Positions 44,562 through 53,314 of a stretch of DNA of 64,000 nt are shown one piece after another. The number at the start of each line of letters is the position of its first letter. Position 1 is the stretch's first letter. The position numbers and the translations under genes were made by a program. The notes beneath the pieces were generated by a model that made no database searches, was not told where the DNA came from, and saw only the letters and a program-made list of their open reading frames with translations. Origin of the DNA: Sphingobacteriia bacterium (GTDB lineage: Bacteria > Pseudomonadota > Alphaproteobacteria > Rickettsiales > 33-17); NCBI GenBank assembly GCA_017304685.1, contig JAFKLR010000003.1:744001-808000 (forward strand), read 5' to 3'.

Positions 44562-45017
44562 TTAATACTTAACTTTTACTGCAGCTTTTCCATTACAAGT
44601 GCCGGAAGAAGTTACTAGATTTCTCATACTACTACCGCTAATTTCTTGATTTTCATCTGTAATATTTTTTAGTCTTTTACTTGAATGCCTTTTATATAAT
44701 TCTTTTCGAGCTTCAAGATATCCTTCAGATATTTCACTAGTACTCCTAGCAACTTTTCTATAAATAGGTTCATCTCTTCTTTTATGCTCCATATGCTCTT
44801 CATGTGAAACCCATTTTGTAAATTTTAAAGGAACTTTTTTATTTAAATCAGAGTTTTTATCTAAATCCATATGATAAAAAAAACCTTCGATACTAAGCTC
44901 TGAAGACTCAATATCGCTATCAGTATTTTGGGTGGCGCTACTTTCTATAATATCTATTGCTTTATTAGGTTCTTGCTTGGTGAATAAACGTTTAAAAAAT
45001 CTCTGTGCTTTTTTCAT
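44562..45017 (-). CDS. Small basic protein with an EPIY motif
   Basis: The 151-residue protein begins MKKAQRFFKRLFTK, an amphipathic basic helix, and is otherwise polar and probably disordered. DEPIYRKVA at residues 82-90 resembles the EPIYA tyrosine-phosphorylation motif of CagA, AnkA and BepD, except that the residue after Tyr is Arg. The C-terminal half is Ser- and Lys-rich. A GAGGGCG ribosome site is well placed. It is a lone gene. A host-targeted protein is a reasonable hypothesis and not more. Confidence 0.55.
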   Translation of the reverse strand: MKKAQRFFKRLFTKQEPNKAIDIIESSATQNTDSDIESSELSIEGFFYHMDLDKNSDLNKKVPLKFTKWVSHEEHMEHKRRDEPIYRKVARSTSEISEGYLEARKELYKRHSSKRLKNITDENQEISGSSMRNLVTSSGTCNGKAAVKVKY

Positions 45018-45207
45018 AAAAACGCCCTCATTTTAAGTTAAAGGATAAACACAAGTAAACTTATAACGCCACCTTAAGTCTTATTTAATTATAACTCAAG
45101 GTTTAAATTAAATATTTAAAATAAATTTTAAATTAATTATATATATTGAAAAGTTAATAAGTAATAATTTACAACCTTTATCAAAATTTACTACTTTATA
45201 TAAATCA

Positions 45208-46392
45208 CTATTGATTTACTAAACCTAATATTTCATCAACCAAATCAGTTTTTTCCCATGAAAAATGGCCATCCGCCTCTGGTATTCTGCCAAAATGACC
45301 ATAGGAAGCTGTTTTTGCATATATAGGTCTATTAAGCTTTAAATGAGTTCTAATTCCTTTTGGTGAAAGATCCATTACTTTTTCTAAAATTTGAGAAAGT
45401 CTTGTTTCATCAACATTCCCAGTCCCGTGCGTATTAACATATAAAGCTAGTGGTTTTGCAATACCAATTGCATACGCAATTTGAATAGTACATTTCTCAG
45501 CAATACCTGCAGCCACAACATTTTTTGCTAAATATCTTGCAGCATATGCACCGGATCTATCTACTTTAGAAGGGTCTTTTCCAGAAAATGCTCCACCACC
45601 ATGCGGCGCCGCTCCCCCATATGAATCAACAATAATTTTTCTTCCGGTAAGCCCTGTATCACCAACAGGTCCCCCTATAACAAACCTACCTGTTGGATTA
45701 ACTAAAAATTTGTCATCGTTACACATCCAATCTTTTGGTAAAGCTTCAATAACTAATGGCCGAATTATATTTTTAACATCTTGTTGATTTAAATCAGAAC
45801 TATGTTGAATTGATACTAAAACATTATTAACACGAACAGGTTTCATATTTTTATATTCAACGGTAATTTGGCTTTTAGCATCAGGTCCTAAATTTATAAT
45901 TTTCCCTTTATGAATTTGCTCAAATATTGTGTACAAAATTTTATGTGCATAATGAATTGGTGCAGGCATTAAAACATTTGTTTCATTACTTGCATAACCA
46001 AACATAATACCTTGATCTCCTGCTCCTTCTTCTTTATTTGTACCTTCATCTACTCCCATAGCAATATCTGTAGACTGACGATTTAAATTGATATCAACAT
46101 CAATTTTTGCCCAATGAAATTCATCTTGTTCATATCCAATTTTCTTTACAGTGCTTCTTACAATTTCTTCAATTTTTTGTTTACTAATTTCAGGGCCTCT
46201 AACTTCTCCTGCAATAATAATTTTATTTGGGATAGCAATTGATTCAACAGCCACTCTAGCCATAGGATCAAGGCTTAAAAAGGCATCAACTATATTATCA
46301 GAAATTGCATCACATATTTTGTCGGGATGTCCTTCTGAAACTGATTCACTTGTAAAAAGATAATCTTTAATCCGTGATTGACTAAAAGGCAT
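45208..46392 (-). CDS. metK: S-adenosylmethionine synthase
   Basis: The full-length 394-residue enzyme carries [14 protein letters not shown] (residues about 16-29), [12 protein letters not shown] (about 121-132) and [16 protein letters not shown] (about 265-280). It makes S-adenosylmethionine from ATP and methionine. The frame is intact, whereas several Rickettsia have a decayed metK and import the cofactor. No SAM riboswitch was recognised in the 73 bases upstream. Downstream of amgK on the same strand, it may be the end of the bcp-tsaE-amgK run. Confidence 0.97.
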   Translation of the reverse strand: MPFSQSRIKDYLFTSESVSEGHPDKICDAISDNIVDAFLSLDPMARVAVESIAIPNKIIIAGEVRGPEISKQKIEEIVRSTVKKIGYEQDEFHWAKIDVDINLNRQSTDIAMGVDEGTNKEEGAGDQGIMFGYASNETNVLMPAPIHYAHKILYTIFEQIHKGKIINLGPDAKSQITVEYKNMKPVRVNNVLVSIQHSSDLNQQDVKNIIRPLVIEALPKDWMCNDDKFLVNPTGRFVIGGPVGDTGLTGRKIIVDSYGGAAPHGGGAFSGKDPSKVDRSGAYAARYLAKNVVAAGIAEKCTIQIAYAIGIAKPLALYVNTHGTGNVDETRLSQILEKVMDLSPKGIRTHLKLNRPIYAKTASYGHFGRIPEADGHFSWEKTDLVDEILGLVNQ

Positions 46393-46465
46393 ATGACTCT
46401 CGAAAATATTATTTTTGAAAAGTCTATATTATTGAAACTTATATCACAACTGAAAGTTTAAACTC

Positions 46466-47452
46466 TTATTTACTTGGATATTTAGCAAAAAAATTTTTCA
46501 TTTGTGCCAAATGACTTTGAGATAAATTATTCTTTAAATAGCCCCATACTCTAGGTAAAAATTGTAAATAATTCGGGTTATTATCTCTAAGGTTTTTACG
46601 GTTAAAAACTCCTACAATTTTTAAATTTCTTTGCATAGCCCATATGTTATATTCATACATGAATTCGTCTTTATCAACATTTATGCTTTTAATAAAGCGC
46701 GAAATAGCTTTATTTGCAATTTCTGGATTCACATCTCTTCTAGCATCTTCAATTAATGACATAAGATCATATGTAGGCGAACCTAAAACTGCATCTTGAA
46801 AATCAATTAACCCTACTGCTTTAATTCCATTCCTTTCTGGTAAATAGTGCAAATTATCTACATGATAATCTCTATGAACTAATATTTTTTTGGCTGATTT
46901 TGGTAATAAATTAAAAATATCTGTTATAATTTCTTTATATTCATCTTGTAAAGATTTTAAATGTTGCTTATTGTTTGCAAAATTTTCTAAGCCATATTCG
47001 GCAAATACAAGTGCTTCTTTTAAGAATTTATCATAATTATATTCTTCAAGATTATAAGTAATAGATGATCTGTATATTTCAACTAAAACATCAACTGCTT
47101 GAAAATATAATTTTTCTTCTTCTATTGGATTTTTTATTAAAAATTTTCTAAAGCTTTCATCTCCAAAATCTTCTAAAAGCAAGAAACCATTTTCTTCATC
47201 TTTATCTAAAACTTTTGGTGCAGAAAGCCCCATATTATTTAATATGCTACTTACATAAACAAATGGTCTAACATCCTCAAATTTTGGTGGAGCATCCATT
47301 ATTACTAAAGTTTTATTATCGTCCAAATGAAGCCTTGAATAAGATCTAAATGAAGCGTCTTGGGGAAAGTTTTCGATTTTCGTTAATTTTAGATTTTGTT
47401 TTTTTATAAATTTTTCTTTTAAAACTGCTCTATCCATATTACTTGCTAACAT
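46466..47452 (-). CDS. amgK: Aminoglycoside phosphotransferase-fold kinase, AmgK-like
   Basis: The 328-residue protein has the APH catalytic loop HRDYHVDNLHYL (about residues 193-204) and metal-binding IDFQDAVLGSPTYDL (about 217-231). In alphaproteobacteria this gene next to tsaE is AmgK, which phosphorylates N-acetylmuramate or N-acetylglucosamine at the anomeric position for cell-wall recycling. It overlaps tsaE by 14 bases, indicating translational coupling. The nucleotidyltransferase murU, its usual partner, is not adjacent; metK follows instead. The substrate is inferred from context. Confidence 0.82.
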   Translation of the reverse strand: MLASNMDRAVLKEKFIKKQNLKLTKIENFPQDASFRSYSRLHLDDNKTLVIMDAPPKFEDVRPFVYVSSILNNMGLSAPKVLDKDEENGFLLLEDFGDESFRKFLIKNPIEEEKLYFQAVDVLVEIYRSSITYNLEEYNYDKFLKEALVFAEYGLENFANNKQHLKSLQDEYKEIITDIFNLLPKSAKKILVHRDYHVDNLHYLPERNGIKAVGLIDFQDAVLGSPTYDLMSLIEDARRDVNPEIANKAISRFIKSINVDKDEFMYEYNIWAMQRNLKIVGVFNRKNLRDNNPNYLQFLPRVWGYLKNNLSQSHLAQMKNFFAKYPSK

Positions 47453-47906
47453 CCTTTATCCTTTCAAGCCATGACCCATGAGTAACAAATTTAACAATTC
47501 GACTCTCTAAATTATCTTCCATATAATCTAAATAAATGTCCAGCCTGTTTTCTGGAAGGTATTCTTCTATAATTTCTGGCCACTCAATTATACATATATC
47601 TTTTTCTAAAAAGTCTAATAATAACAATTCTCTTATCTCACGTTTATCTTTAAGCCTGTATAAATCATAATGCCATATTTTTCCTTTAGGTGATACATAT
47701 TCATGTACAAGTGTAAAAGTAGGGCTTTGTACCTCGATTGATTTATTAAAAAGGGAATTAATAAGAAACCGTGTAAAAGTTGTTTTACCAGCGCCTAAGT
47801 CACCACGTAAGGTAATAGTGTCACCTTGCTGCAGTTTCTCAGCAATTTCCAATGCTATTTTTTCTAATTGGGTTTCAGAAGAAATAAGTAGTGAATGAGC
47901 AATCAT
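47439..47906 (-). CDS. tsaE: tRNA threonylcarbamoyladenosine biosynthesis protein TsaE
   Basis: A 155-residue P-loop ATPase with Walker A GDLGAGKTTFTR (about residues 40-51) and the SPTFTLVHEY block. TsaE supports the TsaBD complex that forms t6A37 in ANN-decoding tRNAs. Length is normal. It lies six bases after bcp and overlaps amgK, so the three genes form an operon. Confidence 0.95.
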   Translation of the reverse strand: MIAHSLLISSETQLEKIALEIAEKLQQGDTITLRGDLGAGKTTFTRFLINSLFNKSIEVQSPTFTLVHEYVSPKGKIWHYDLYRLKDKREIRELLLLDFLEKDICIIEWPEIIEEYLPENRLDIYLDYMEDNLESRIVKFVTHGSWLERIKDVSK

Positions 47907-47912
47907 TTTATT

Positions 47913-48374
47913 TTATAAAGATTTTATTGTATTTAAAACTTCTTTAGCGTGATTAGTTACAGATACCTTATTCCATATTTTCTTTATTATACCGTTTTCA
48001 TCAATAAGGAATGTTGTTCTTTCAATACCCATATATTTTTTTCCATACATAGATTTTTCAACCCATACTCCATAATCTTCACACATTTTACCTGTACTAT
48101 CTGTAAGTAATGAAAATGGTAAACAATACTTTTGTTTAAATCCTTGATGAGATTTAGTACTATCTTTAGATACACCTAAAATTAATGTATTTAACTTTAC
48201 AATTTCTTCATTTAAATCACGGAAATCTTGAGCTTCGGTAGTACATCCTGGCGTATTATCTTTTGGATAAAAATATAGAACTAATTTTTTTCCTTTAAAT
48301 TTACTTAAACTAACTGTGTTCCCTTCATCATCAATAGCTTCAAATTCTGGGGCTTTACTATTTTGTGTAAGCAT
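47913..48374 (-). CDS. bcp: Thioredoxin-dependent peroxiredoxin, Bcp/PrxQ type
   Basis: A 153-residue Bcp peroxiredoxin with YFYPKDNTPGCTTEAQDFRD; the peroxidatic Cys lies at about residue 45. The usual resolving Cys five residues later is Gln. A different Cys occurs in KYCLPF (about residue 85), and another in GKMCEDYG, which may substitute as the resolving residue. The enzyme reduces hydroperoxides in the cytoplasm. It is the first gene of the bcp-tsaE-amgK run. Confidence 0.94.
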   Translation of the reverse strand: MLTQNSKAPEFEAIDDEGNTVSLSKFKGKKLVLYFYPKDNTPGCTTEAQDFRDLNEEIVKLNTLILGVSKDSTKSHQGFKQKYCLPFSLLTDSTGKMCEDYGVWVEKSMYGKKYMGIERTTFLIDENGIIKKIWNKVSVTNHAKEVLNTIKSL

Positions 48375-48397
48375 ATAAACTCTTATAAAATTTAATT

Positions 48398-48628
48398 TTA
48401 TTCAGGTGAATTAGTTTTTTTCAAACTTTCTAAATCATTAATATTAATACTTGTTGCTGATTTATTTTCCTTAGAAATTTTTTCAAAGACTTCTTCTCTA
48501 AGAACAGTAATGTTAGGAGGGAATTTAAAACCTAACTTTACATTTTTACCCTTTATTTCAGTTATTGTAACTGTAACATTATTACCAATTATAACTGATT
48601 CACCAATTTTTCTTGTAAGGTATAACAT
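48398..48628 (-). CDS. csrA: Carbon storage regulator CsrA
   Basis: A 76-residue CsrA starting MLYLTRKIGESVIIGN, with the RNA-binding LREEVFEKI strand. It binds GGA in mRNA leaders and controls translation, flagellar genes being classic targets. It stands divergent to the flagellar cluster at 48744 onward, which supports such a link here. The C-terminal tail (about 15 residues) is longer and more Ser-rich than in E. coli CsrA. Confidence 0.95.
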   Translation of the reverse strand: MLYLTRKIGESVIIGNNVTVTITEIKGKNVKLGFKFPPNITVLREEVFEKISKENKSATSININDLESLKKTNSPE

Positions 48629-48654
48629 TTTAAAACTTTTGAAATATTAAATTA

Positions 48655-48683
48655 TTGACATGTTTTACAAAACTTTGCATTAT
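48655..48683 (+). promoter_or_regulatory. Promoter of the flgB cluster
   Basis: A perfect TTGACA at 48655-48660 and CATTAT at 48678-48683 with a 17-base spacer. A start near 48690 fits the flgB ATG at 48744 and rules out upstream in-frame starts. Confidence 0.6.
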
Positions 48684-48743
48684 CAATTTAAAAGGAGTTT
48701 AACAAGTTTGCAAACAAAAAGCTATGGATATGAGTGTTCCATT

Positions 48744-49259
48744 ATGAAAAAAATTTTTATCACACTTACACTAGTTTGTTTGACAATAAGTAACTCATTA
48801 GCTTTAAAAGTTAATGATAATAGTGAATATAATATAAGACCAAACTTTAAATCATTAAGAAATAAAAAAGTTGATGTAATTAAAAATCTTGAATCCATTA
48901 TGGATTATTCAACTGAAAAACAAAAAATAATTGCAGCAAATATTGCACAAGCTAACGTTCCACATGCACGTGCTAAAACACTTAAAAAATATGACTATAA
49001 AAAGCAATTTAAAAAAATGAAAGCTGAAAGTTTTCATTTAAACACTACTTCCTCAAACCATATTCCAGGAAGCCAACGTAGTAGTAGGTTCCAAGCAATT
49101 AATGACCCAGAGGCTAATGAATTTACTCCAACGGGTAATAACATTGTGCTCGCAGATCAAGTGAAAAATGCATCTGATAACAGTATAAATTATCAAACCT
49201 ATACTAAGTTATTGGCAAAAAATTATGCACTTTTAAAAACTGCAATTAGTGGTAGGTAA
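48744..49259 (+). CDS. flgB: Flagellar basal-body rod protein FlgB with N-terminal signal peptide
   Basis: The 171-residue protein is taken from the ATG at 48744; an in-frame ATG at 48660 overlaps the promoter. Its core has the rod-protein signature KIIAANIAQANVPHARAK (normally ANIANADTPGYKA) and a C-terminal helix with YTKLLAKNYALLKTAI. Unusually, residues 1-20 (MKKIFITLTLVCLTISNSLA) look like a Sec signal peptide with a cleavage site. FlgB normally crosses by the flagellar export gate without cleavage. It is the first gene of flgB-flgC-fliE-fliQ. Confidence 0.85.
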   Translation: MKKIFITLTLVCLTISNSLALKVNDNSEYNIRPNFKSLRNKKVDVIKNLESIMDYSTEKQKIIAANIAQANVPHARAKTLKKYDYKKQFKKMKAESFHLNTTSSNHIPGSQRSSRFQAINDPEANEFTPTGNNIVLADQVKNASDNSINYQTYTKLLAKNYALLKTAISGR

Positions 49260-49260
49260 T

Positions 49261-49734
49261 ATGCGTAACTTATTTTTTACACTTTCACTTTTTATATTTC
49301 TAATACAGGAAGCATATAGTATTAGTGGCGGCCTTAGAGACTCAATGGAAATGTCGGCTTCAGGTATGAAGGCTCAAACAAAAAGGATGCAAGTAATTTC
49401 ACAAAATATTGCAAATTCAGAATCTACTGGCTTATATCCAGATCAATTACCGTATAGAAGAAAAACTATTATTTTTGGTCTCACTAAAGATAAAAAAAAG
49501 GGTATGAATTTAGTTAAAGTAAGAAAAATTGATGTTGATAAAAGTAATTATAAAATAAGATTCGACCCAGATCACCCTGCAGCCAACGCTCAAGGTTATG
49601 TGCTATATCCGAATGTTGACAAGACCGTAGAAAACATGGATGCTAAAGAAGCACAAAGAAGTTATGAAGCAAATTTAACAAGTTTTGAAATTTCTAAAAA
49701 TATGGAATTAAAAACACTGGATATTTTAAGGTAA
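49261..49734 (+). CDS. flgC: Flagellar basal-body rod protein FlgC with N-terminal signal peptide
   Basis: The 157-residue protein shows typical FlgC blocks: MSASGMKAQTKRMQVISQNIANSES near its N-terminus, DPDHPAANAQGYVLYPNVD, and EAQRSYEANLTSFE at the C-terminus. The first 20 residues (MRNLFFTLSLFIFLIQEAYS) are hydrophobic with a signal-peptidase-like end, again unlike normal FlgC. The start is one base after the flgB stop, within tight coupling. It forms the proximal rod with FlgB, FlgF and FliE. Confidence 0.9.
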   Translation: MRNLFFTLSLFIFLIQEAYSISGGLRDSMEMSASGMKAQTKRMQVISQNIANSESTGLYPDQLPYRRKTIIFGLTKDKKKGMNLVKVRKIDVDKSNYKIRFDPDHPAANAQGYVLYPNVDKTVENMDAKEAQRSYEANLTSFEISKNMELKTLDILR

Positions 49735-49738
49735 TATT

Positions 49739-50056
49739 ATGGCAAAAGAAATAGATTTATTAAAAGTTGCAAGTCAAGCATATCTAAGAAACCAAAGTAT
49801 ACCTGTTAGTACTTCTTCAGAAAGTGCAGCTGCAAGCGACAGTGTTTTCGCTTCTTTTGTAAAAAAGAATCTAACTAGTACAATTGATACAATCAAACAA
49901 GCTGAAGAAATTACTGTTAAGTCTTTACAAGGTAAAGCTGATACTACTCAAGTAATTACTGCAATGGCAAGTGCGGATGCCGCATTACAAGCTATGGTAA
50001 CAGTTAAAGAAAAAATAATTGAAGCTTATAAAACTATATTGAGTATGCAAATCTAA
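49739..50056 (+). CDS. fliE: Flagellar hook-basal body protein FliE
   Basis: The 105-residue protein has the FliE C-terminal helix, with TTQVITAMASADAALQAMVTVKEKIIEAYKTILSMQI. FliE links the MS ring to the rod. It has no signal peptide, unlike its two upstream neighbours. It starts four bases after flgC and its stop overlaps the fliQ start. Confidence 0.92.
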   Translation: MAKEIDLLKVASQAYLRNQSIPVSTSSESAAASDSVFASFVKKNLTSTIDTIKQAEEITVKSLQGKADTTQVITAMASADAALQAMVTVKEKIIEAYKTILSMQI

Positions 50057-50322
50057 TGGAAGGTCAGGAGATTGTTGCAATAGCAGGTGACGCTATTTTT
50101 GTATTTTTAAAAATTTCTGCACCTGCACTCTTAATTGCATTAACTGTTGGTCTTGTTATTTCATTAATACAAGCCTTAACACAAATCCAAGAAACTACAA
50201 TTTCATTCGTACCAAAAATGATTGCTATCTTATTATGTCTATTACTTGCCTTTCCTTTCATGGGAAATCAACTCAAAACTTTCTCAGAAAGAATTAATGA
50301 GAAAATTATCGCTCTACCTTAA
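50056..50322 (+). CDS. fliQ: Flagellar export gate protein FliQ
   Basis: The 88-residue protein has two membrane helices separated by the conserved ALTQIQETTISFVPKM loop. It is part of the FliPQR export gate. The ATG overlaps the fliE stop (TAATG), so the two are coupled. With flgB, flgC and fliE beside it, this is a flagellar rather than injectisome gene. Confidence 0.95.
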   Translation: MEGQEIVAIAGDAIFVFLKISAPALLIALTVGLVISLIQALTQIQETTISFVPKMIAILLCLLLAFPFMGNQLKTFSERINEKIIALP

Positions 50323-50474
50323 GTAGATACAAATATAACTCAAATACAACTTATTTAAGAATTTGGTAAAAAATTCCTTAATTTTTTTTCAATTAGAAGT
50401 TTACATTTAATCTTTTTTCAGTTTAAAATAGATTTGTCTCCTATTTTGAACAACACACCATTCGGGAGGTTAAA

Positions 50475-52397
50475 ATGTCTACTCAACCATTTACTGAAAT
50501 TGAACTTAACGTAGAATCTACCGAGGATATAAAGAATAATGTAATTGAAGGAAGCATAAAGATTAAGCATGTCAAAGACCCTAGACATCATTTTGATCTT
50601 TTAGCAATAGCACTTAAGCAAAATAATAAAATTAAAGGGTTATATCTAGAACAATTACATCATGAAAAACTAGCCGAAGTCTTTGACGTGCTTAATCAAA
50701 CAAAAACTATTTCTAGTTTAGTTATTGATGAGTGTTTTTTAAGTAAGAAAACTTTTGTTTCAATACAAAATTTACTTCTTAATGATCACTTAAAAAGCTT
50801 GGAGCTTAGAAATTATACTTTTCATTTTGAAAGTAATGAATTTAATATTCCTTTAAATGAGACTTTAAAAGCTATAGAAAATAATACTTCACTTGAAGAA
50901 CTAAGTTTAAGCGGGATAAAATTTAATGATAATGTTAACATAATTTTAACTATAGCTAATATTCTTGCTAAAAATAAGCACATAAAGAAATTAAATATTG
51001 AAAATTGCGAGCTTAGTAGTACTCAACTAAATTTACTAAAACAAGGGCTTTTAAAGAATACAACACTTACTCATTTCTCCCTTAAAAACTCCAAAATTGA
51101 AGTTGAAGCATCAGTAGATCATTTAATAAACATGTTCGATAAAGAAGGAAACCTATCCGTAACTCATCTAGATTTTTCTTTTATACTTATTGATAAACTT
51201 AATAATTCAGTTCCTCTTAATAAAAAACAAGCAATAAATTTAGGTAAAGCTTTAGCGAATAATAAAAAGCTTATTAGCTTAAAAATGAATCAATTATCTT
51301 TTACAGGAGTAAAAGATTATCCTGAAATTAGTAAAAACTTTTTTACTAACCTTGCCTTTAGCGAAAGTTTATTAAATTTTGAGTTAATAGGAGAATTTGC
51401 AGATCCAAGTGTTATAGTAGAGTTTCAAAAAAACTTTACAGAAAATAATAAAAGCGTGATTAAGGCACAATATCCTAAACTATACGGAGATGCCGAAGAG
51501 CAAAAACTTGAAAATGTTATTCAAAATAATTTGAAAATAAATGTTAAAAAACATTTATACACAAAATTACTAGTACCCCTTATTACTTTTTATATTTTTA
51601 AGCGTCCAATGAAAACGGAATATTTTGAAAGCTTAAAAAAGAAAAAAGAAACAGAAGATAAGAGAAGAAATATCAAAGATTTACTTGATGTATATTCCTT
51701 GGCAGGAGCACAACCTATTTTTGCTCTTTTTGACTCTGACGCAAGAAATGATGAATTTTATTTTAAAGTGGCGGTTGTAGATACTTATTATTACTTAAAA
51801 ACTAAAATTAATCCAACGGATGTCCCAGGATATCATTTAATAAATGACGATTTGATATATAAAATTATTACTTTAACATATCCAGAATTTAGCAATTTAC
51901 TTTTAAGCAAAATTCAAGAATATACTAAAAATTATCCTATTCATCCTTTTAAAGAGAATGACGATTTATCTCCCTCAGGGGAAAAAGAGTTAACTACCGA
52001 AGAAAAACCACAATTAGAAGGTCTAAGAAAATTTGAGTTATTACTTTCTTCATATAAAGCAATGAATAAGGCAAAAATTCCTCTAGATAAAATTATAAAA
52101 TATATGGAATCATTTAAAAAATTATTCAATATAGATTCTAACTATATGAAACAGATGTTTTTACAATTTGAGTTAAAGGACAAGGAAAAGAAACCGTTTC
52201 AAAAGGAAACTAAGGAAAATGTAACGGGATTTAGAAATGCACTAAATGTAGGTACGGATAAAACACAAACTAATAAAGATACGAAAATAAGTATATTGTA
52301 TGAAAAAATAAAAAATAATAGAGATGATGTAGAAAGGTTTATCCAATTTAGAACTTTACAAAAAATTCTTAAGCATGAAACTTTAAGTAAAATTTAA
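50475..52397 (+). CDS. Leucine-rich-repeat protein inserted between fliQ and fliR
   Basis: The 640-residue protein has RI-type LRRs at about residues 50-330 (IKGLYLEQLHHEKLAEVFDVL, LKSLELRNYTF, LEELSLSGIKF, IKKLNIENCELSSTQLNLL, LTHFSLKNSKI, LISLKMNQLSF), each about 28-32 residues. The C-terminal 300 residues are helical and lysine-rich. There is no signal peptide or membrane segment. CGGGAGG is a very strong ribosome site, and a perfect 20-bp terminator follows. LRRs of this kind are typical of host-directed effectors. The gene breaks an otherwise flagellar run and looks like an insertion with its own expression unit. Confidence 0.65.
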   Translation: MSTQPFTEIELNVESTEDIKNNVIEGSIKIKHVKDPRHHFDLLAIALKQNNKIKGLYLEQLHHEKLAEVFDVLNQTKTISSLVIDECFLSKKTFVSIQNLLLNDHLKSLELRNYTFHFESNEFNIPLNETLKAIENNTSLEELSLSGIKFNDNVNIILTIANILAKNKHIKKLNIENCELSSTQLNLLKQGLLKNTTLTHFSLKNSKIEVEASVDHLINMFDKEGNLSVTHLDFSFILIDKLNNSVPLNKKQAINLGKALANNKKLISLKMNQLSFTGVKDYPEISKNFFTNLAFSESLLNFELIGEFADPSVIVEFQKNFTENNKSVIKAQYPKLYGDAEEQKLENVIQNNLKINVKKHLYTKLLVPLITFYIFKRPMKTEYFESLKKKKETEDKRRNIKDLLDVYSLAGAQPIFALFDSDARNDEFYFKVAVVDTYYYLKTKINPTDVPGYHLINDDLIYKIITLTYPEFSNLLLSKIQEYTKNYPIHPFKENDDLSPSGEKELTTEEKPQLEGLRKFELLLSSYKAMNKAKIPLDKIIKYMESFKKLFNIDSNYMKQMFLQFELKDKEKKPFQKETKENVTGFRNALNVGTDKTQTNKDTKISILYEKIKNNRDDVERFIQFRTLQKILKHETLSKI

Positions 52398-52399
52398 TT

Positions 52400-52446
52400 A
52401 TAAAGGATAAAAATTATAACCAAACATTATAATTTTTATCCTTTAT
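52400..52446 (+). terminator. Strong bidirectional hairpin after the LRR gene
   Basis: A perfect 20-bp stem (52400-52419 with 52427-52446) around a 7-base loop, the longest perfect hairpin in the window. It isolates the LRR gene from fliR. Confidence 0.85.
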
Positions 52447-52518
52447 TCAATAAACTTCTTTTCAAATATTAAAATATTCTCCTATACTATTTCAAGTAAA
52501 TATTTAATGTTTTAAAAA

Positions 52519-53289
52519 ATGCTTAACTCACTAAGCGATATAACTAATCAATTTCTTTTATCATATTTTTTAGTTTTTTGTCGCGTTGGCTCAGCTTTAA
52601 TGACAATGCCTGCAATTGCAGAAGTATATGTTGCTGTAAGAATTCGGCTTATAATAGCTCTTATTCTTTCCTTCATTGTACAACCAATAGTAAGCAGTAA
52701 AATTGACGTACCAAGTGAAAATATATTGAAATTAACCATACAAATTTTTAGTGAAGTAATTATAGGCATTGGTATTGGTATGCTAATTAAATTCCTTTTA
52801 TCTGCAATTTACACCGCTGGAACAGTAATAAGTTCACAATCAGGATTATCATCAGCAATGATGTTTGACCCGAACAGTGGAGCTCAAGGATCTGTTGAAG
52901 GAAATTTTTTAGGTGCTATAACAATTGTTTTAATTTTTGCAACTGACTTACATCATCAATTTATAGCTGGAATAATAGAAAGCTATACTATCTATAATTC
53001 ATTTAGCACTTTAAATTTTAAAGATATAGTGGAGAGTTCTTCTTATATTTTAAATAAATCTTTCCAAACTGCATTTAAGCTTTCAGCCCCACACTTAGTA
53101 GTTGGAATTATATTAATGTTCTCAGCAGGTATTCTTTCAAGACTTATGCCTGCTATGCAAATTTTCTTCATTATTATGCCAGTTCAAATTTTGATTAGTT
53201 TCATCATTCTAATGTTAACTGTGGGCGGTGTAATGATGTGGTACGTTGATTTCCTACATGAAGGTGTAGGGATGATATTTATGAAATAA
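52519..53289 (+). CDS. fliR: Flagellar export gate protein FliR
   Basis: A 256-residue protein with six membrane helices. Family blocks include FCRVGSALMTMPAIAEVYVAVRIRL and SAMMFDPNSGAQGSVEGNFL. FliR is the export-gate subunit that contacts FlhB. It is followed by flhB after 25 bases. A flagellar rather than T3SS role is inferred from its neighbours. Confidence 0.94.
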   Translation: MLNSLSDITNQFLLSYFLVFCRVGSALMTMPAIAEVYVAVRIRLIIALILSFIVQPIVSSKIDVPSENILKLTIQIFSEVIIGIGIGMLIKFLLSAIYTAGTVISSQSGLSSAMMFDPNSGAQGSVEGNFLGAITIVLIFATDLHHQFIAGIIESYTIYNSFSTLNFKDIVESSSYILNKSFQTAFKLSAPHLVVGIILMFSAGILSRLMPAMQIFFIIMPVQILISFIILMLTVGGVMMWYVDFLHEGVGMIFMK

Positions 53290-53314
53290 TTATAAAAAAC
53301 AAAATAGGTTTTGA

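Noticed and set aside
45208-46392. metK as a decaying pseudogene, as in some Rickettsia
   Set aside because: The frame is complete at 394 residues with all signature motifs.
46393-46465. A SAM riboswitch upstream of metK
   Set aside because: The 73-base gap shows no recognisable SAM-binding fold.
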